From Setophaga petechia (lineage: Eukaryota > Chordata > Aves > Passeriformes > Parulidae): a stretch of 64,000 bases of DNA. The notes under the pieces were generated by a model, which worked only from the letters and a program-made list of their open reading frames with translations, was not told the DNA's origin and ran no database searches. This document shows positions 1-12,412 of this stretch, one piece after another. Position numbers and translations under genes: made by a program. The stretch covers positions 7,990,501 to 8,054,500 of the forward strand of contig JANCRA010000010.1 of NCBI GenBank assembly GCA_024362935.1, written 5' to 3'. The first letter of the stretch is position 1. Each line of letters opens with the position of its first letter.

Positions 1-3000
1 CAAGTTATCTCTGCCATCAGAGGATCTGTGATCACTTGAGTAATGTAACAATGGCTGAAACTTTAAATGCAGTCAGATTGATAGGCCCCATTAAGATGCT
101 CATCACAAGCTACTAAAAATCCACTGATTTATGGCTAGCAGCAGGAAAGTTTCCTCACAGGCAGTTATATTTTTCTTCTTCAGCTTTCAGAGCTGCTTTG
201 TAGAGGTTTCACTGTTTAAGCACTTAGAGCTTAATGAATACTCAGACAATTGTCTGATGTTAAGCTCCCTGGATGCCAGTGATGACTGAGGTTGAAGATA
301 ACTTAGAAAAGAGCCCAATAGCAAATGGTGAGCACCGAGGCTCCTACTGATAAACACAATTGCTTGGTGCCCTTTAGAGCTTAAATTCGTGACCAAATTA
401 CCACAAAATGAATGCGAATGCACTTCAGATGACCTCAGCAACTTACTGTGTATACAGTCTTAACCCTTAGCAAAGACAGAGGGATCCAAGTGACACAGAC
501 ATGCATGCACATAGAGCAAATGAAGGGCAGAGCCAAGCTGAACACAGCCCCAAACACCCTTCAAAGCCAGAAATAATAAAGAAATTGTTTATATGCTTCT
601 TCCACACTGACACAGTGTCCAGAGCAGAAACTGAGAGGGTAGTCCAAGATATTTCTGTCTGACATAAACATAATATTTAACATCTTGGAGGTGTAGACCT
701 GTGTTGGCTCTCCTGGAGGTTAACAACCAGGAGATTCTGAGCACAAGCAGACAGCAAAACTGAGCTGTCTCAACACCTGAGAAATGTTGGGACTGATACA
801 CAGCTGTGTTTCATCAAGGAATGTGACATCCAACCTACTTTCTCATTATAAAAGCAGCAGGACTACGTTTTTAGGAAGATGACAGTTTAAACATTCTTTG
901 TACTTGAGGACTTTCCCAACTATCACACTACCATAGAGTCAACAGAGGTACCAGGGTAAATTCAGGTGAACAGTGACTCAGGATTTCTGAGGCATCATCA
1001 AGTGCAAACAAGACCTTTGAGATCAATTACTGGCTGCTTAAAGTAAAACAGAACTGACAGATGCACTCAGTGTCACAGGGCAGTCACCTCTTTCTCTTTA
1101 GAGGGGATTGTTCCTGGAGATCAAACCTATGAAAGTGGTATCTTCACAAAAGATGCAGCCATTTCCTCACAATACATAAGGAAGGCAACTGCTCTATGTG
1201 GTCACTCCATGTGCCCCATTTCCTCTGGAAATTGTCCTGTTTCAATCAGGAGAAAAAAACACCAACATACTGAGTTCCTATGAATTTTGAGAAAACTGGG
1301 AGGCAAACAGAGCAAGAATTCTCTGCTGGTGCCCTGCTAAGGGAAGAACTAATAAACTGTTCCCTTGACACCAAAGAACACCCAGAAGGTTGTGTTAGAA
1401 AGCAGATCTGATGCTGCTTGTGACACTGCTGGCTTCTCTCTTCCTTTGTGATGCTCCCTGCTGTTCTCCAAGCAGCTGAGATCCTGTCTTGTGGGACACT
1501 TCCTGCTTCTGACCACTTGTGCCAGCCTTGCTGTGCTTGGCCTTTAAAGATGCTCTGCCTTTACCCAGAGCTTGGGAGCAGCTCTGGATTCATAGCTCAG
1601 AGTCTGTGGTTTTCTTCTCAGAAGAAGTAGCAGTTCCTGAAAACCTCTACTGGTTTTCAAAGGGGACTTTTTCTCCTCATTGCTTGCAGTGCCTGAAACC
1701 CTCTCAAGTCAATTTGTTCCTGTAAATGTTCAGGGACTCCTCCAGCTTCCTACAGTGTCCTGGGCTCTCATCTGCAGGATCCCTTTGGGGCAAGTCTGGA
1801 GGACACCCAGCTAACCAGCCACTTCCCTGCCACACAGTGGGGTTTGAGTCAAAGCCTGACTGGGCAGGAAGCTGAGTCCTGGTTTCTGCAGGCCTGCAGA
1901 ACAGCTCATCTCTACACTATGTGTGAGAGAAACTCCTAAACCTTTGTTCACAGTGAGTGGAAGCTGATACTCCTCATATCACAAAGAAGAAATGAGAGGA
2001 TGGAAAAATGCTTGCCTCCCAGCTCTGACTGAGGCTTTAGAATGAGAACTTTCCTTGGAGGCTGGTTCTTCTCCAACTTTCTACATTGCTCCTTTGAAGC
2101 ATCCTGCCCTTAGATCCCTTTGAAAATAAGGTACAGGTAGTTTTAGTGAGTAAGTTATAGTCTTCCCCAGACAGCTAAGAGAACTGCAGTCAATCCAAGT
2201 GAGAATCCTTCCCATCTCTTTTATGGAATGACCCTGAGAGACTGGAAACACTGAAGCAGCCTAACAGTAGGATACTGTACCAGCACAGTATCAAAGCCTC
2301 TCAAACAGAAGTTCCCCAGATTTTCCAGTACTCCCTTGTTGTTCAAAGACTGCTACTCCATCAAAGCTCAAACTGTTGCAGGACCAACAGATCACGTGAG
2401 AGGCATCAGAGGATTATTAATTTGAAAGAAATGGGTGGAAAGTGTGTCAAGCACGCCCAATCTTTGAACTGGGTACTTTAGAAGATCCTTGCAAAATAAA
2501 ACACAACTGCACATTCATTTCTCTTTAGGAAGAACATATTGCACAAAGCCACAAAAGCTACATGACCTTCATGTGAAGGAGAACAGAAAGACCAATCTTC
2601 ACTCACTGTAAATTGACTTGGAAAGGCAACAAAGCAATGCCAGTTTCCACCAGCTGACGATACGACCAAATGTCTGCAGTGCTCAGAGGATGAAACTGTA
2701 AGGCCTATTCATTGCAAACCCTTCTGGGCATATGGTAATCGGGGAGAAATTTCTTTCCAGAGATCATTATGGTGCAAATAGAAGTCCATGATTTTGGCCT
2801 GCAGTGGAGGGTGGCATCTATTAACTGCATCTGGCTGCAGAAAATCCTACAGTCTGTGCTTCTGTCTGGTAGCTTGTGTTTACCTGCAGCATCACCTTTA
2901 CTGTGTTGTCTCCAAATCCCTGTGCAGAAGACAGGCCAAGAGGAGAACAAATGTTTGTTCCATTGGCACTGTCTGGTCCAGCAGCACTGACAAGAGGGAT

Positions 3001-3474
3001 CCATGCCTTGTGCCCATTCTGGCACCTCATGGGAGAGATAGAACTCAATGCCTCTGAACTGAAGGTTGCTGTTAATGTACCCTTAAAGGATAATGGCACT
3101 GGCCATCTGCCTAGAGCCCACAGCACAGGCAGGGCTCTGTTTAGGATCATTTCCTTCCAAAAGTGAAAGAGGATGCCCTGTGTTTTCTATAGTGACACAG
3201 AGACCTGAAAGGGGAACTTTATCTTTGTAGAAAAGCCCCACTGCTCCTGTTTGTAGCAGATGCCAAAGGAACAAATGGTGAGCATCCCTCCCGTCCCACC
3301 TCTAGAACACCCCAAATCTTGGTGGCATCACCACTGAAGTCATATCCAACATTTTCCACTCTAAGACACTTACAGGACTTTATATTGGTGACACTAATTG
3401 TGGTCTAACATTCATTAATGGAGAAATGGAGATATCAAAAAAATGTATATATGACTAGTATTCAACTACCCAGA
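1..3474. other. Noncoding unique sequence, no gene recognised
   Basis: No repeat family, RNA gene or credible coding exon is visible here. Small reading frames of 60-110 codons occur on both strands. Those between about 2705 and 3166 overlap each other in several frames on opposite strands, which is the pattern of chance openness in GC-moderate DNA rather than of coding. No reading frame is bracketed by a convincing splice acceptor and donor with a recognisable protein motif. Base composition is even and CpG is rare, as in most of the window. Confidence 0.6.
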
Positions 3475-3640
3475 AGCCAAAAAACCCAAAAAACAAAACA
3501 AAAAACCCACCTCCAAAAAAAACCCCCAAACCACCCCCAAAAAAAAAAAAAAAAAAAAAACAAACAAAATGAAAAAAACAAAACCAAACAAACAAAAAAC
3601 CCAACCAAAAAAACAACCAAACAAAAAAATCTATCTAATT
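3475..3640. repeat. A/C-rich low-complexity tract with an A22 run
   Basis: About 165 bases consist almost entirely of A and C on the plus strand, in irregular AAAC, AACC and AAAAAC units, with an uninterrupted run of 22 A at about 3539-3560. Only one or two G occur in the tract. There is no single repeat unit, so it is a low-complexity region rather than a clean microsatellite. The apparent lysine/asparagine/proline-rich frame across it, and its phenylalanine-rich mirror on the other strand, are artefacts of composition. Confidence 0.9.
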
Positions 3641-6600
3641 GAATGCCTCCTAGATCTCTTATCTGCACTGGAAAAACTCTTGGCAAGAAAATAGCACTGG
3701 CCTGATCCCATAAAATTGCACATGAGAGAATTCTGATAGCCTCCAGTTTGGATAAGGAAATCACAAGCAAAGAAATATTTTGTTACCAGAATTCCCCCGC
3801 ACACAAACATTCAGCACGGGATAGTCATAACAGCAGAAGGAAACAGATTTGTAAAGGTTTTTTTTCTATTAATAAAAGTAGCCAGTATATTTCCTCACAC
3901 TTACAGCAGCACTGTGCCCAGTGGCACAGAGACCCTCCTGTCCCCAGTTTTTAGGTGAGCTGAATGCTGGCTGAGGCAGGATAATCCAAGATTGGACTGA
4001 AAAGTCAACTTTGCTGGTCTCTAGCTGTGAGTCTGCCCATGTCCATCAGCCCCATAAGTCATTCCCAATTTAGTCCTTTTTCCTTCATTTACAAGTTAAT
4101 TAGAAGCAGACTGAAAGAAGAAAGGGTTGTTACTTGTGGGTACAGAGATGCCAAACTTCGACTCCAGGGGAGAGAGGACAGCAAATTTGTGGTTAACCTT
4201 GACTCCAACCCCTGCACAAGAGCACTGAGTATAGAACAACACTGACACAACCTGTGCTGCCCAAAGGATCCCAACAGCCATGTCCCAGCTGCTGTGCACA
4301 CTCCTCAGGGGTCACAGCAGGGAGCCAAAAGCGCCAGGGAGGCTCTTTTGGTGTTTCCACAGCAGGAGCAGCAGGGAAGCAGACATTAATCCCCTAGCTG
4401 CACCTCCAGAGGTATAAGCTGTAGCACACAGAGCATCCATGGTCTAGAAGGCTGTTGTGAGGCAGAAACATTAAATTACAGGTGGCAGGGTAAGAAAGGT
4501 CTGAAGCTGGGAAGGCTCTGCCAAACACACTGGTGAAGGACAGACCCCTAAAGAGCTGGAGGCAGATCTGGCTACAAGTAACACAAGCTAGCACATACCT
4601 AGATTACACATCAAAAACCCTTATATGCTGAAGGAGGAATGTCAACACCAGGCACAGAGTTCACAGCGGCTGAACCCTTTCACCTCTGAGTCCACGGGCT
4701 CTTCCCTTGGGGGCTGAACTCAAATACCTCTGAGGTGGAAGACAGAAAAAGGCTTGGCTGGGTGGGTACTGCATGGACAGCCTCACCCCTGGGCAGGGGA
4801 CAGCCAGAGCAGCAGCAATCTAAAAAAGAGCCCTTTGACAGTGACCTCCCAGGTTCTCTGGCCTTCAGCAAAGCTGTGAGCCCAGGAGACAGCAGCCTGA
4901 GTCACACTCACATCTGGCCTCTGCTCACCAGGACTGACCTTGGGTTTTAAGTCATCACACCTTGAAAGTAACCTCTGCTCCAAGGCAACCCATCTGACTC
5001 GCAAAAGATGGCACAAAAAGAAGATGGATCAGTAAAAGGTGGCAGGCATGAAAGAAAGGGAAAAAAATATGAACAAAGAGAAGAAAGGGAAATATGGAAC
5101 AGAGCAATCTTCTACTCTTCATTCATGTCATGTTCTGGCACACTTCATAGCTTTCCTCTGTGCAGCCCCCACATGGATGCAGACAGCACAGAAATCAGGT
5201 GCTGGGCACAAGCACTGGAGTGAAGTCTGACACTGAGTGCCCTGCAGCCACCCCCTCCTCTTCTACACTGCCTGACCAGGGGGCAGGGGCTCTGATGCCC
5301 ACTGTAATTAAGCCCTGCTCATATTTTCTCCCTAGGAACTGTCATAATTAAGTCAATGAATTATGGATGTGTTACTTAACTGAGACTATGAACCAGCTTG
5401 TAAAGAATTCACTGGAAGTCTCAGTCTTGCATTACAAAAAGGAATGTGACATTCAAGAGCAGTATCATTAGCAGCATGGCAGGGTCATGCCTGCACTCCT
5501 GAGTTCTCCAAGCCTACAGATTTCTTTGAGCATCAGAAGAAGTGACAGGATCAGATCTAGGGCATTAGTGTCTTCCTTCCTCATTAGGTCATTGAAAATT
5601 CTCTGTGCTCCCAGAAGTCTCACTATTTACAACATTGCTCCAAGCAAATGCTTTGGGTGGGTGGGAGCTCCACACACATGTTAAAAAGAAGGAGCTTCAT
5701 GGCTATGGGGAGGTTCCTCTGAAGACCATGCTCAGTGCTAGTTCAGCAGGGTCTGGCACAGACAGGCCGTGTCCCAGCTGTGTTTTCTCAGAGCACCTGC
5801 ACAGAAGGATGATATGGAGAGAAAAAGAGTCACATCTCTTCACATAAAGAGTCAGGTAATACTTAAAAATGCTATTTCCCATACAGTCATTGCTGTAAAG
5901 TGCTAGGGAAATGGGGTCTTCAAAGGAAACCGTACCCAGACAGAATCTGTCCAAGGCAGTACAACACATTTACTTTTAGATTTTTTTTTTAATTAATAAC
6001 ACTCAGTGACCAAATAGAGTCAGAGATTAATCATGACACATATCTCATTAAGATAATTATTAAAGGATAAAGCACAAAGCTACCTTCATTTGAACATGGC
6101 TCTGCTTCCCATCTACTTTCAGATTAATATGGAGCCACAACTTTTTTCATATCAAAGAGCACCATACCCTACTCTCTCTCTAAATATCACTGATCAATCT
6201 AGAATAGAGAATGCAGTACAACTGATTTTTGTGTTTGAAGTCCCAGGTTGCACACTCAGTTCCTGCCCTGTTTCTGAAATCAGCTCTGCCAGTAAAACTC
6301 TTGCTGGGTTAGGCTGTGTCCTTTGGAGCCCCAGAGCAGGACAACAGTCTATCCAGTGTGAGTAAAGGTGGTGTGGTGTATCCCATACTGATCCTCCCAT
6401 TTTTTTCCAAAATCTCCAGAAGGCATTCTGTTGCTAACAAACAGATTGTGACTCACTGAGACATTCAAAATTACATTCCTGTAATTTCCATCTTTACTTC
6501 ACTCATTCAAATCCAGCCTGTTGTGGCTTGCCCATCTTCTGTTTGGCAAATCCTCATGGCTGTCCTCATATGGCAGTAGAGTATGTTTGAACATCAGCTC

Positions 6601-7961
6601 GAAATAAGTTCTAGCCAGGACAGTGTTAGCCCAGTTTCTTTAGGTGGTGAAAAGCAAAACAAAGCAAGAACCTGAAATATCAGTGTCAGTATCAGTAACA
6701 CAGTCTCAAAGAAATGAAAAGCAAGAGCTCAAGCCCAGGAAAGCGGGGACAAAGAAGAGCCCCAAGTCACCACAACATCAGTGCATTATCAAAAGCACCC
6801 TACAGAGATGCTGTTAAGTGCCCAAAGTGTGGGATGCAGTCCCTGCTCTGCCCAGCTGGGAATGAGGACCCACCTAACAGGCTGCCAGGGCTGGGCCGTG
6901 GCTCTGGGACCAAATGTGCTATGAGTGAAACTTAATATCCCAGTTTTTATGCCACATATTGTGATATTTAAACTCCAAGAACACCAGCAGATCACTCAGG
7001 AGGATGCCACAGGGCCTGGATCATCTTTCCTAAAACATCAACTGCTTCCAGTCAGAGGGGGTGGACAGGCATTGCTAGGGGTGGTTGGGAGCTCAGACAC
7101 TGCAAAGATATGACAACAATTCAGTGTCTACTCTGCTATTCATACAGTTATTGATCACAGTATTTGAATATGGGGCTTTTTAAGAAGACACCTGTTCGGT
7201 TTTAAGGACCACAGAATTCACAGAACATATTTAAGCTGCTTTATTATTTTTTTCCTCCCAGCTGATTACAGGGCTCTGCCCAGAGCTCTGCCCACACTTT
7301 ACTACCACACCTGACATGGAAGCTTTCCCAGCTTCACACAGTAGCTTTCACTGGACAGGGCAGTCAGAGAAGAACAAGTGATCTCACTTTTCTTGTAGTA
7401 ACACCAATCCTAATTAGCATTTTAGAGTTGATAGGACTGACTTGGGCCAGGCAGCCATTGCTGATTCCTGGCTCTGGCTCCAAGCAGTCCTGCAGAAACT
7501 TCATTACCTCACTGCCCAGCTTTGCTCTCACATCAGATGCACCAGGAGAGCCTTGCTTAGAGGACCATAGTCCTGAAACTCCTTGCAGATGCTCTGCTCC
7601 TCTCAATTAACCTGCTCTGGAGGATTATTGACAGGCAGAACAGAGAGTAGAAACCAAAATGGTGCAAAAATACCTGTTCTCAAAGAAATAAGAACCCCAG
7701 AAGTTACTTGGGAACAAAGATTTCTGTTCATGCTGAAAGTACTAAAAAAACAATTTTGACCAAATAACTGCATTTCAAAGGAGTCTTTATGAAACTGAAA
7801 CAGCCCAGATAACACGCTCAGCTTGATTTGATTTTCCTAGGACTCTGATGAGTTATATTCTTAGGTAAAGGCAGTCTGTGGATCTAGTTGGTTTTCTTTG
7901 TCTTGTAGGTTCAAAGAAGAAGAAGAAGATTGCCTTAAATGTCTGAGGTCTTGATATTTAG
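3641..7961. other. Noncoding unique sequence, no gene recognised
   Basis: I see no gene, RNA or known repeat. Short AT-rich patches with TAATTA-type motifs occur near 5300-5370 and 5980-6070. A short GAA microsatellite (about 7917-7930) lies just before the CR1 fragment that follows. All reading frames are below 95 codons and match nothing I recognise. Confidence 0.55.
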
Positions 7962-8227
7962 AATTGTAGGATCATAGATCATTCTGTGTTGTAAGGGACC
8001 TGAAAGGATCATTGAGTCCAGCTCCTGGTCCTGCACAGGACACCGCAACAATCCCACCCTGTGCCTAAGAGCATTGTCCAAACATTCCTTGCACTTTGTC
8101 AGGCTTGGTGCTGTGAACACTGCCCTGGAGAGCTTGTCCCAGTGCCCAACCAGCCTCTGGGGGAAGAACATTTTTCTAATATCCAACTTAAACCTCCCCT
8201 GACACAGCTTCATACCATTCCCTTGGG
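7962..8227 (-). mobile_element. CR1 LINE 3' fragment (5'-truncated)
   Basis: Read on the minus strand, this is the 3' part of a Chicken Repeat 1 non-LTR retrotransposon. The plus strand shows the mirrored signature: GGATCATAGATCATTCTGTG, then a GGGACCTGAAAGGATCATTGAGTCCAGC-type stretch, GCCCAACCAGCCTCTGGGGG, and an AACATTTTTCTAATATCC segment corresponding to GGATATTAG-type sense sequence. About 265 bases remain, so the element is heavily 5'-truncated, as is usual for CR1. The minus-strand reading frame over it (7935-8213) is not intact coding sequence. The internal sequence differs from the copies at 12.2 and 48.3 kb, so it probably belongs to another CR1 subfamily. Confidence 0.88.
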
Positions 8228-8970
8228 CAATTTCAGCATTTTCAACAGCATTGCTTATCTGCCTGCTTTCCTAATCTAAATGGCATTCATGAAGCAGGTT
8301 CTCTAACATCCGTTCGCAATTTCTCGAGAGTAAACACGCCAGAAGCTGCTAAATGTTCCCTCTCTCCCCATCACACACTCTCAGCTATACTTCACATTAC
8401 AGAAAATGCTGTGTTTACATAACATATTCTTTGGGTTACAGATTGCATTACTGTGCTCCTGGTACAGTCTGCCCAGGACCTTTCAGCATCCAGCTCTGTT
8501 CTCTTTTGCACATAACTTGGCTAAGTTTTAGCTCCTTGTGTTGCAATTTTCCATAACAGGCAACTACCTCAAGCTGGATTTTTAAGCTATTTCTAATCTT
8601 ATATCCAAGAAAATAGATGTTTTTTACAGCCTAGACCCCTCTCCCATGACACCTAAGCAATACAAGCATTTCAGTAAGAAAGACTCCTGTTCACATGTTG
8701 GAGTTTGGGAACAAGATTTGTGATTTGGGAGCACTCCCTGAGGCACACAGCTGTAACAGGCTGCCATTCTCCTTGCTTTCCTTATTCCTCTTGTTGCATA
8801 TTTTAAGTTTGCGCTTCTCTACATGAGATAGAAGAGAGAAAATATAATCCATTGCAATGAATACTTGTCAAAGTCTGGGAATTTTGCAAAGGACTGAATC
8901 AATTCTGAAGAACCTTAAAGTGCTCCATATTGGCATCACCTCCTCAAGGAGCTGTACCCCTAATGGAGAG
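8228..8970. other. Noncoding unique sequence
   Basis: This spacer lies between two CR1 fragments of the same orientation. It shows no gene or further repeat that I can recognise. The two flanking fragments have different sequences, so it does not look like a later insertion splitting one element. Confidence 0.5.
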
Positions 8971-9082
8971 GAATCATAGCATGGTTTGGGGTGGAAGGGA
9001 CCTTTAAAAGTCATCCCCTCCAGCCCTCTGCCATAGCCAGGGTTATCTCTCAGTAGATGAGGTCACTCAATGCCTCAGATGA
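8971..9082 (-). mobile_element. Short, decayed CR1 LINE 3' tail
   Basis: About 110 bases match the mirrored CR1 3' end. They start with AATCATAGCATGGTTTGGGG and GGAAGGGACCTTTAAAAGTC, continue with CCTCCAGCCCTCTGCCATAG, and end in a weaker CAGTAGATGAGGTCACTCAATGCC-like part that corresponds to the CR1 segment before it. It is strongly truncated and mutated, so it is older than or differently preserved from the neighbouring copy at 7962. Confidence 0.8.
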
Positions 9083-12000
9083 GCAAATAAATCTAATAAA
9101 TCAATTTATAAACTGGACTTTTTATACATAGTTATACACTGCTCTGCAGATACATCTCAAGTCTCCATCCTGTTTTCAACAGTGCCTATTCTGCATTGCC
9201 TTACTCGGTGGAATTTTATTTAAAAAGGAGAAAAGAAAGACACTCTCCTATACACGCTAGGAGCTGGGAATACTCATTTTAATCTGTGACCTGAAATCTG
9301 AACCTCAATATCCAGGGGATATTCACCTTTTAAGCTACAGTTTCTAGTTCCCTGCTTACAACTCATTCTTTAATGCAAATACAATTTGACGGTATCTGGT
9401 GCATAAATCAATGATGTGGCTAAAGTCTCAGTCAACTCTTCTCAGAATAAATGTTGCCATTTAAAATGTGGCAATCAAGCTTGTAAAGGGAAGGAAAGAA
9501 ATGTCACTTGCAACCCAAGTGGTTCTGTTAACAAGCTGGGTTCCTGCTTCAGGTTTGTGTCTGATAAAGCCACTTATCTGATGCTATGAAAGGTCATAAG
9601 TAGCTGTTGGAACAGTGGAAAGTCCAAAGAAGGTATTTTTGCCATTCTGCAACTTTTGTTTAAAGTTTTAGTTGAATCATTATTTCAGTTCCTGGAGCTG
9701 AGTAATTTCATCTGCCCGGCACAGGAACACGCACAGAGCAGCTCTGCTCTGCAGAATTGGCCTGGGGTGAGCAAACCACCTCCATCCTACAGGAGATTTC
9801 CTTGTGTGTGGAAATACAATGAGCCTCTCCACTCATCTCAAGAGGTTTTTGTGAGGATGCAGAGTTCTCTTGGTGGGAGAATTACATTCCTCATCAAAGC
9901 TCACCAGCAGATCCCAGGGAAAAACCTCAAGCCTTCTCCTCAGTCCTGCTGCACAGATGGAGCCTCACAGAGGGACCTTGCACATTTTTAACGTGTTTCG
10001 ACAAGGAGAAGGGTTTAGATATGACCAACAGCTGGCAAAGGTATGGAGACTCAGAACCAGCCTTCTGTACTAAAATCATCTGCCTCTGGCACATCTGTCA
10101 ACATCCTTTTATAGAGGCCAAGTAATGAATTCATTAAAAAACACATCAACTCTCTGAATTTGCTTCCACAACTGTCTCAGTATGGCACGCACATGCTATT
10201 TGTTGAAATATCATAAGACCCTGTAAACCACAAGCATTACTAAAATATTTTTTCCCACTCACACTCCCTCCCCCTTTTTATATCAAGTCTATGTAAAACC
10301 TTTTACTAAAGATCCAGATTCTCCCACTGAAACCAAGTGCTACTTGTCTGGAAATAGACCTTCTCTGTGTCTCAAAAAGCACCTGAAGCACATGGCCAGA
10401 GCCAAGACACTCCAGGATCTCACACTATCTCCCCCCTTACACATCAGAGGAATGGTCAGAGGAAAACATTATTACAGTCTTCTTCACTGAAGAGACCAAG
10501 ATCTGGCTGCAGTGGAGAACAGAACAATTCATGTCAGTATTGGGGATGTCAAATGTAATCTGAGTTCACATCTTCTAAATGCTCAGCTTCAGTGCCAGGC
10601 CACAGCAAAAGAGAGTGATGGCAGAAAGCACTGTTCAGGAGAGCTGTCCAGAAGCAGGGATCCACACTAATGGGAAAACTTGCATATCTTCTCTAAAGAA
10701 CTGGGAGGGAAAGGTCCTTTCAAAAGTCTGGGGGCTGCAGCCCTCATTTCAGTGGATACAAGACTGCTTGCATCAAGCTTTATTTTTACAGAGCGTGAAT
10801 CATTTCTCACTCAGTGAGAATCACTAGGATCATTCTGCTGTCGGTATCTCTGACACCAGCAGTGCTAAAAATACAAAAACTCCAAAGTCAACCATGTGCT
10901 GTCAGTTCTGAACCTGATTGCTGCATTGCTTGCATCTATTGACAAAGAGCAGGTGCTGACACCTTTCAGATCAGTCTGTTTGAGAGTGCAGGACTGGGCC
11001 CACTCTCAACAACCTGCCTCCTCCTCCATTTATCCCCAACAGTAAATATTTGACTTCTCCTGGTCTGCTGAACAATGGCAGCCTGTAATTATAGCTAAAC
11101 CATACAGGCTGCTGTGCTGTCACTCACTTCTGCTCCCAGCCATGCTTGAGAGCTGAAGGACCATACAGGTCCTACATGGCACTAAACTACCTGCACAGCT
11201 CACACCTAGCTCAAGAAGTCACACTATTGTGACTCCTTTCCCTCTGAAAAGGGTGACGTGAACCAGAAAGCAGCAGAAGAACCTTTTCTAAAACCCCTTT
11301 GCCATTTTATAATTTTTATTATTTAGACTAAAATGATGGCTCAAAAATGTGTGTTATCCAATTTTTGTCTACCATACCACAGCTAGAGAGCAAGCCAGTG
11401 GAGCGTCCTTCATTCTAATTGATTATTTACATAATCTTTAACATTCACCTCCTCCGTAAGAGAAATTATCTTGCAACATATGAAGATAGCTGTGCTAATT
11501 ATGATTTCAGTTGCCATGAAACAGTCTGAAAATGTGGTCCCTCCCACTGTGTTATAAACAAGGTCTTGGGGTGTGGCTTGCTTAACAAGAAGCAATATCT
11601 GCAGCTTAACTAACTGTACCCTTCATGTATGGTGGGGTTGGGCAACCACATGCCAAGAGGTCTTATAGAGGCCAGAACTGGATTTTGCACCAACTTAGAC
11701 AAATTCACAGAGAAAAAGTCCATTGGACACAGCCTCTGTTTGTTAAAACCATTAAATGGCTGTCTGATGGAAAAAGTGTGTTCAGGGCAGAATTGCTCTG
11801 AACCAGCCTGTTCCTGGATCTGATTGCACAGCTGAAATGTGGGAGGTAGGCTCTGGTCTCACCTTCTTTGGCCACTGTAACATGCCAGCTGGAAGTTGGG
11901 TTTCCTACCAGGTTTGATCTAGCAGCAGCCCATGGGATGGCCTGCTCTTTCTCATTCTCACTTCCATGATAAGTGCTTTGTTTAGGGGAAATGGAAAAAA

Positions 12001-12189
12001 GGAAAAGCTCTTTGTAGTGTTGTTGGGTCTGCTTTGAAACTGCTGCAGTTGGGCTGAACAGGGAGGTTCTGAGCCCTCATTTTGTCAGGTTCACACAAGA
12101 TAATATTTCATTCAGCACCACAAGAATCTCATTTCCTCTGGCAGAGTTGCTCTTTTGTGTCTTATCACTAACTAGTTGATAAGTTGATA
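9083..12189. other. Noncoding unique sequence, no gene recognised
   Basis: About 3.1 kb without a gene or repeat I can name. The 9656-9991 frame (111 codons) has no recognisable domain. An AT-rich, motif-dense patch at about 11285-11530 contains ATTGATTATTTACATAATC and a CTAATTATGATT element. It could be regulatory, but this rests on composition alone. Confidence 0.5.
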
Positions 12190-12412
12190 TCATAGAATCA
12201 AAAAATATCTTGAGTTGGAAGCAACCTTTTAAAGGTCATCTAGTCTAAACCCCCTGCTGTGGGCAGGGACACCTTCCACCAAACCAGGTAGTGCCTCCCA
12301 ACCTGGCCTTGGACACTCCCAGGGATGGGGCAGCCACAGCTTCTCTGGGCACCCCGTGCCAGGGCTTCACCACCCTCATTGCAAAAATCCTCTTGAAATA
12401 CATTCTTCAAAT
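12190..12412 (-). mobile_element. CR1 LINE 3' fragment (5'-truncated)
   Basis: This is a clear mirrored CR1 tail. It shows CATAGAATC at its 3' boundary, AAGGTCATCTAGTCTAAACC, a GGGCAGGGACACCTTCCACC block, CTTGGACACTCCCAGGGATG, and a CACAGCTTCTCTGGGCACCC block ending near 12412. The same blocks appear in the opposite orientation in the copy at 48250-48474, so both copies derive from closely related CR1 subfamilies. The left edge carries the degenerate CATAGAATCAAAAAAT remnant of the octamer-like CR1 3' terminus. Confidence 0.93.

Noticed and set aside
2705..3166. Five overlapping frames of 73-109 codons on both strands
   Set aside because: Simultaneous openness in several frames and both strands, with no domains or splice context, indicates chance.
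3418..3770. Lysine-rich and phenylalanine-rich frames
   Set aside because: They are translations of the A/C-rich low-complexity tract and its complement.
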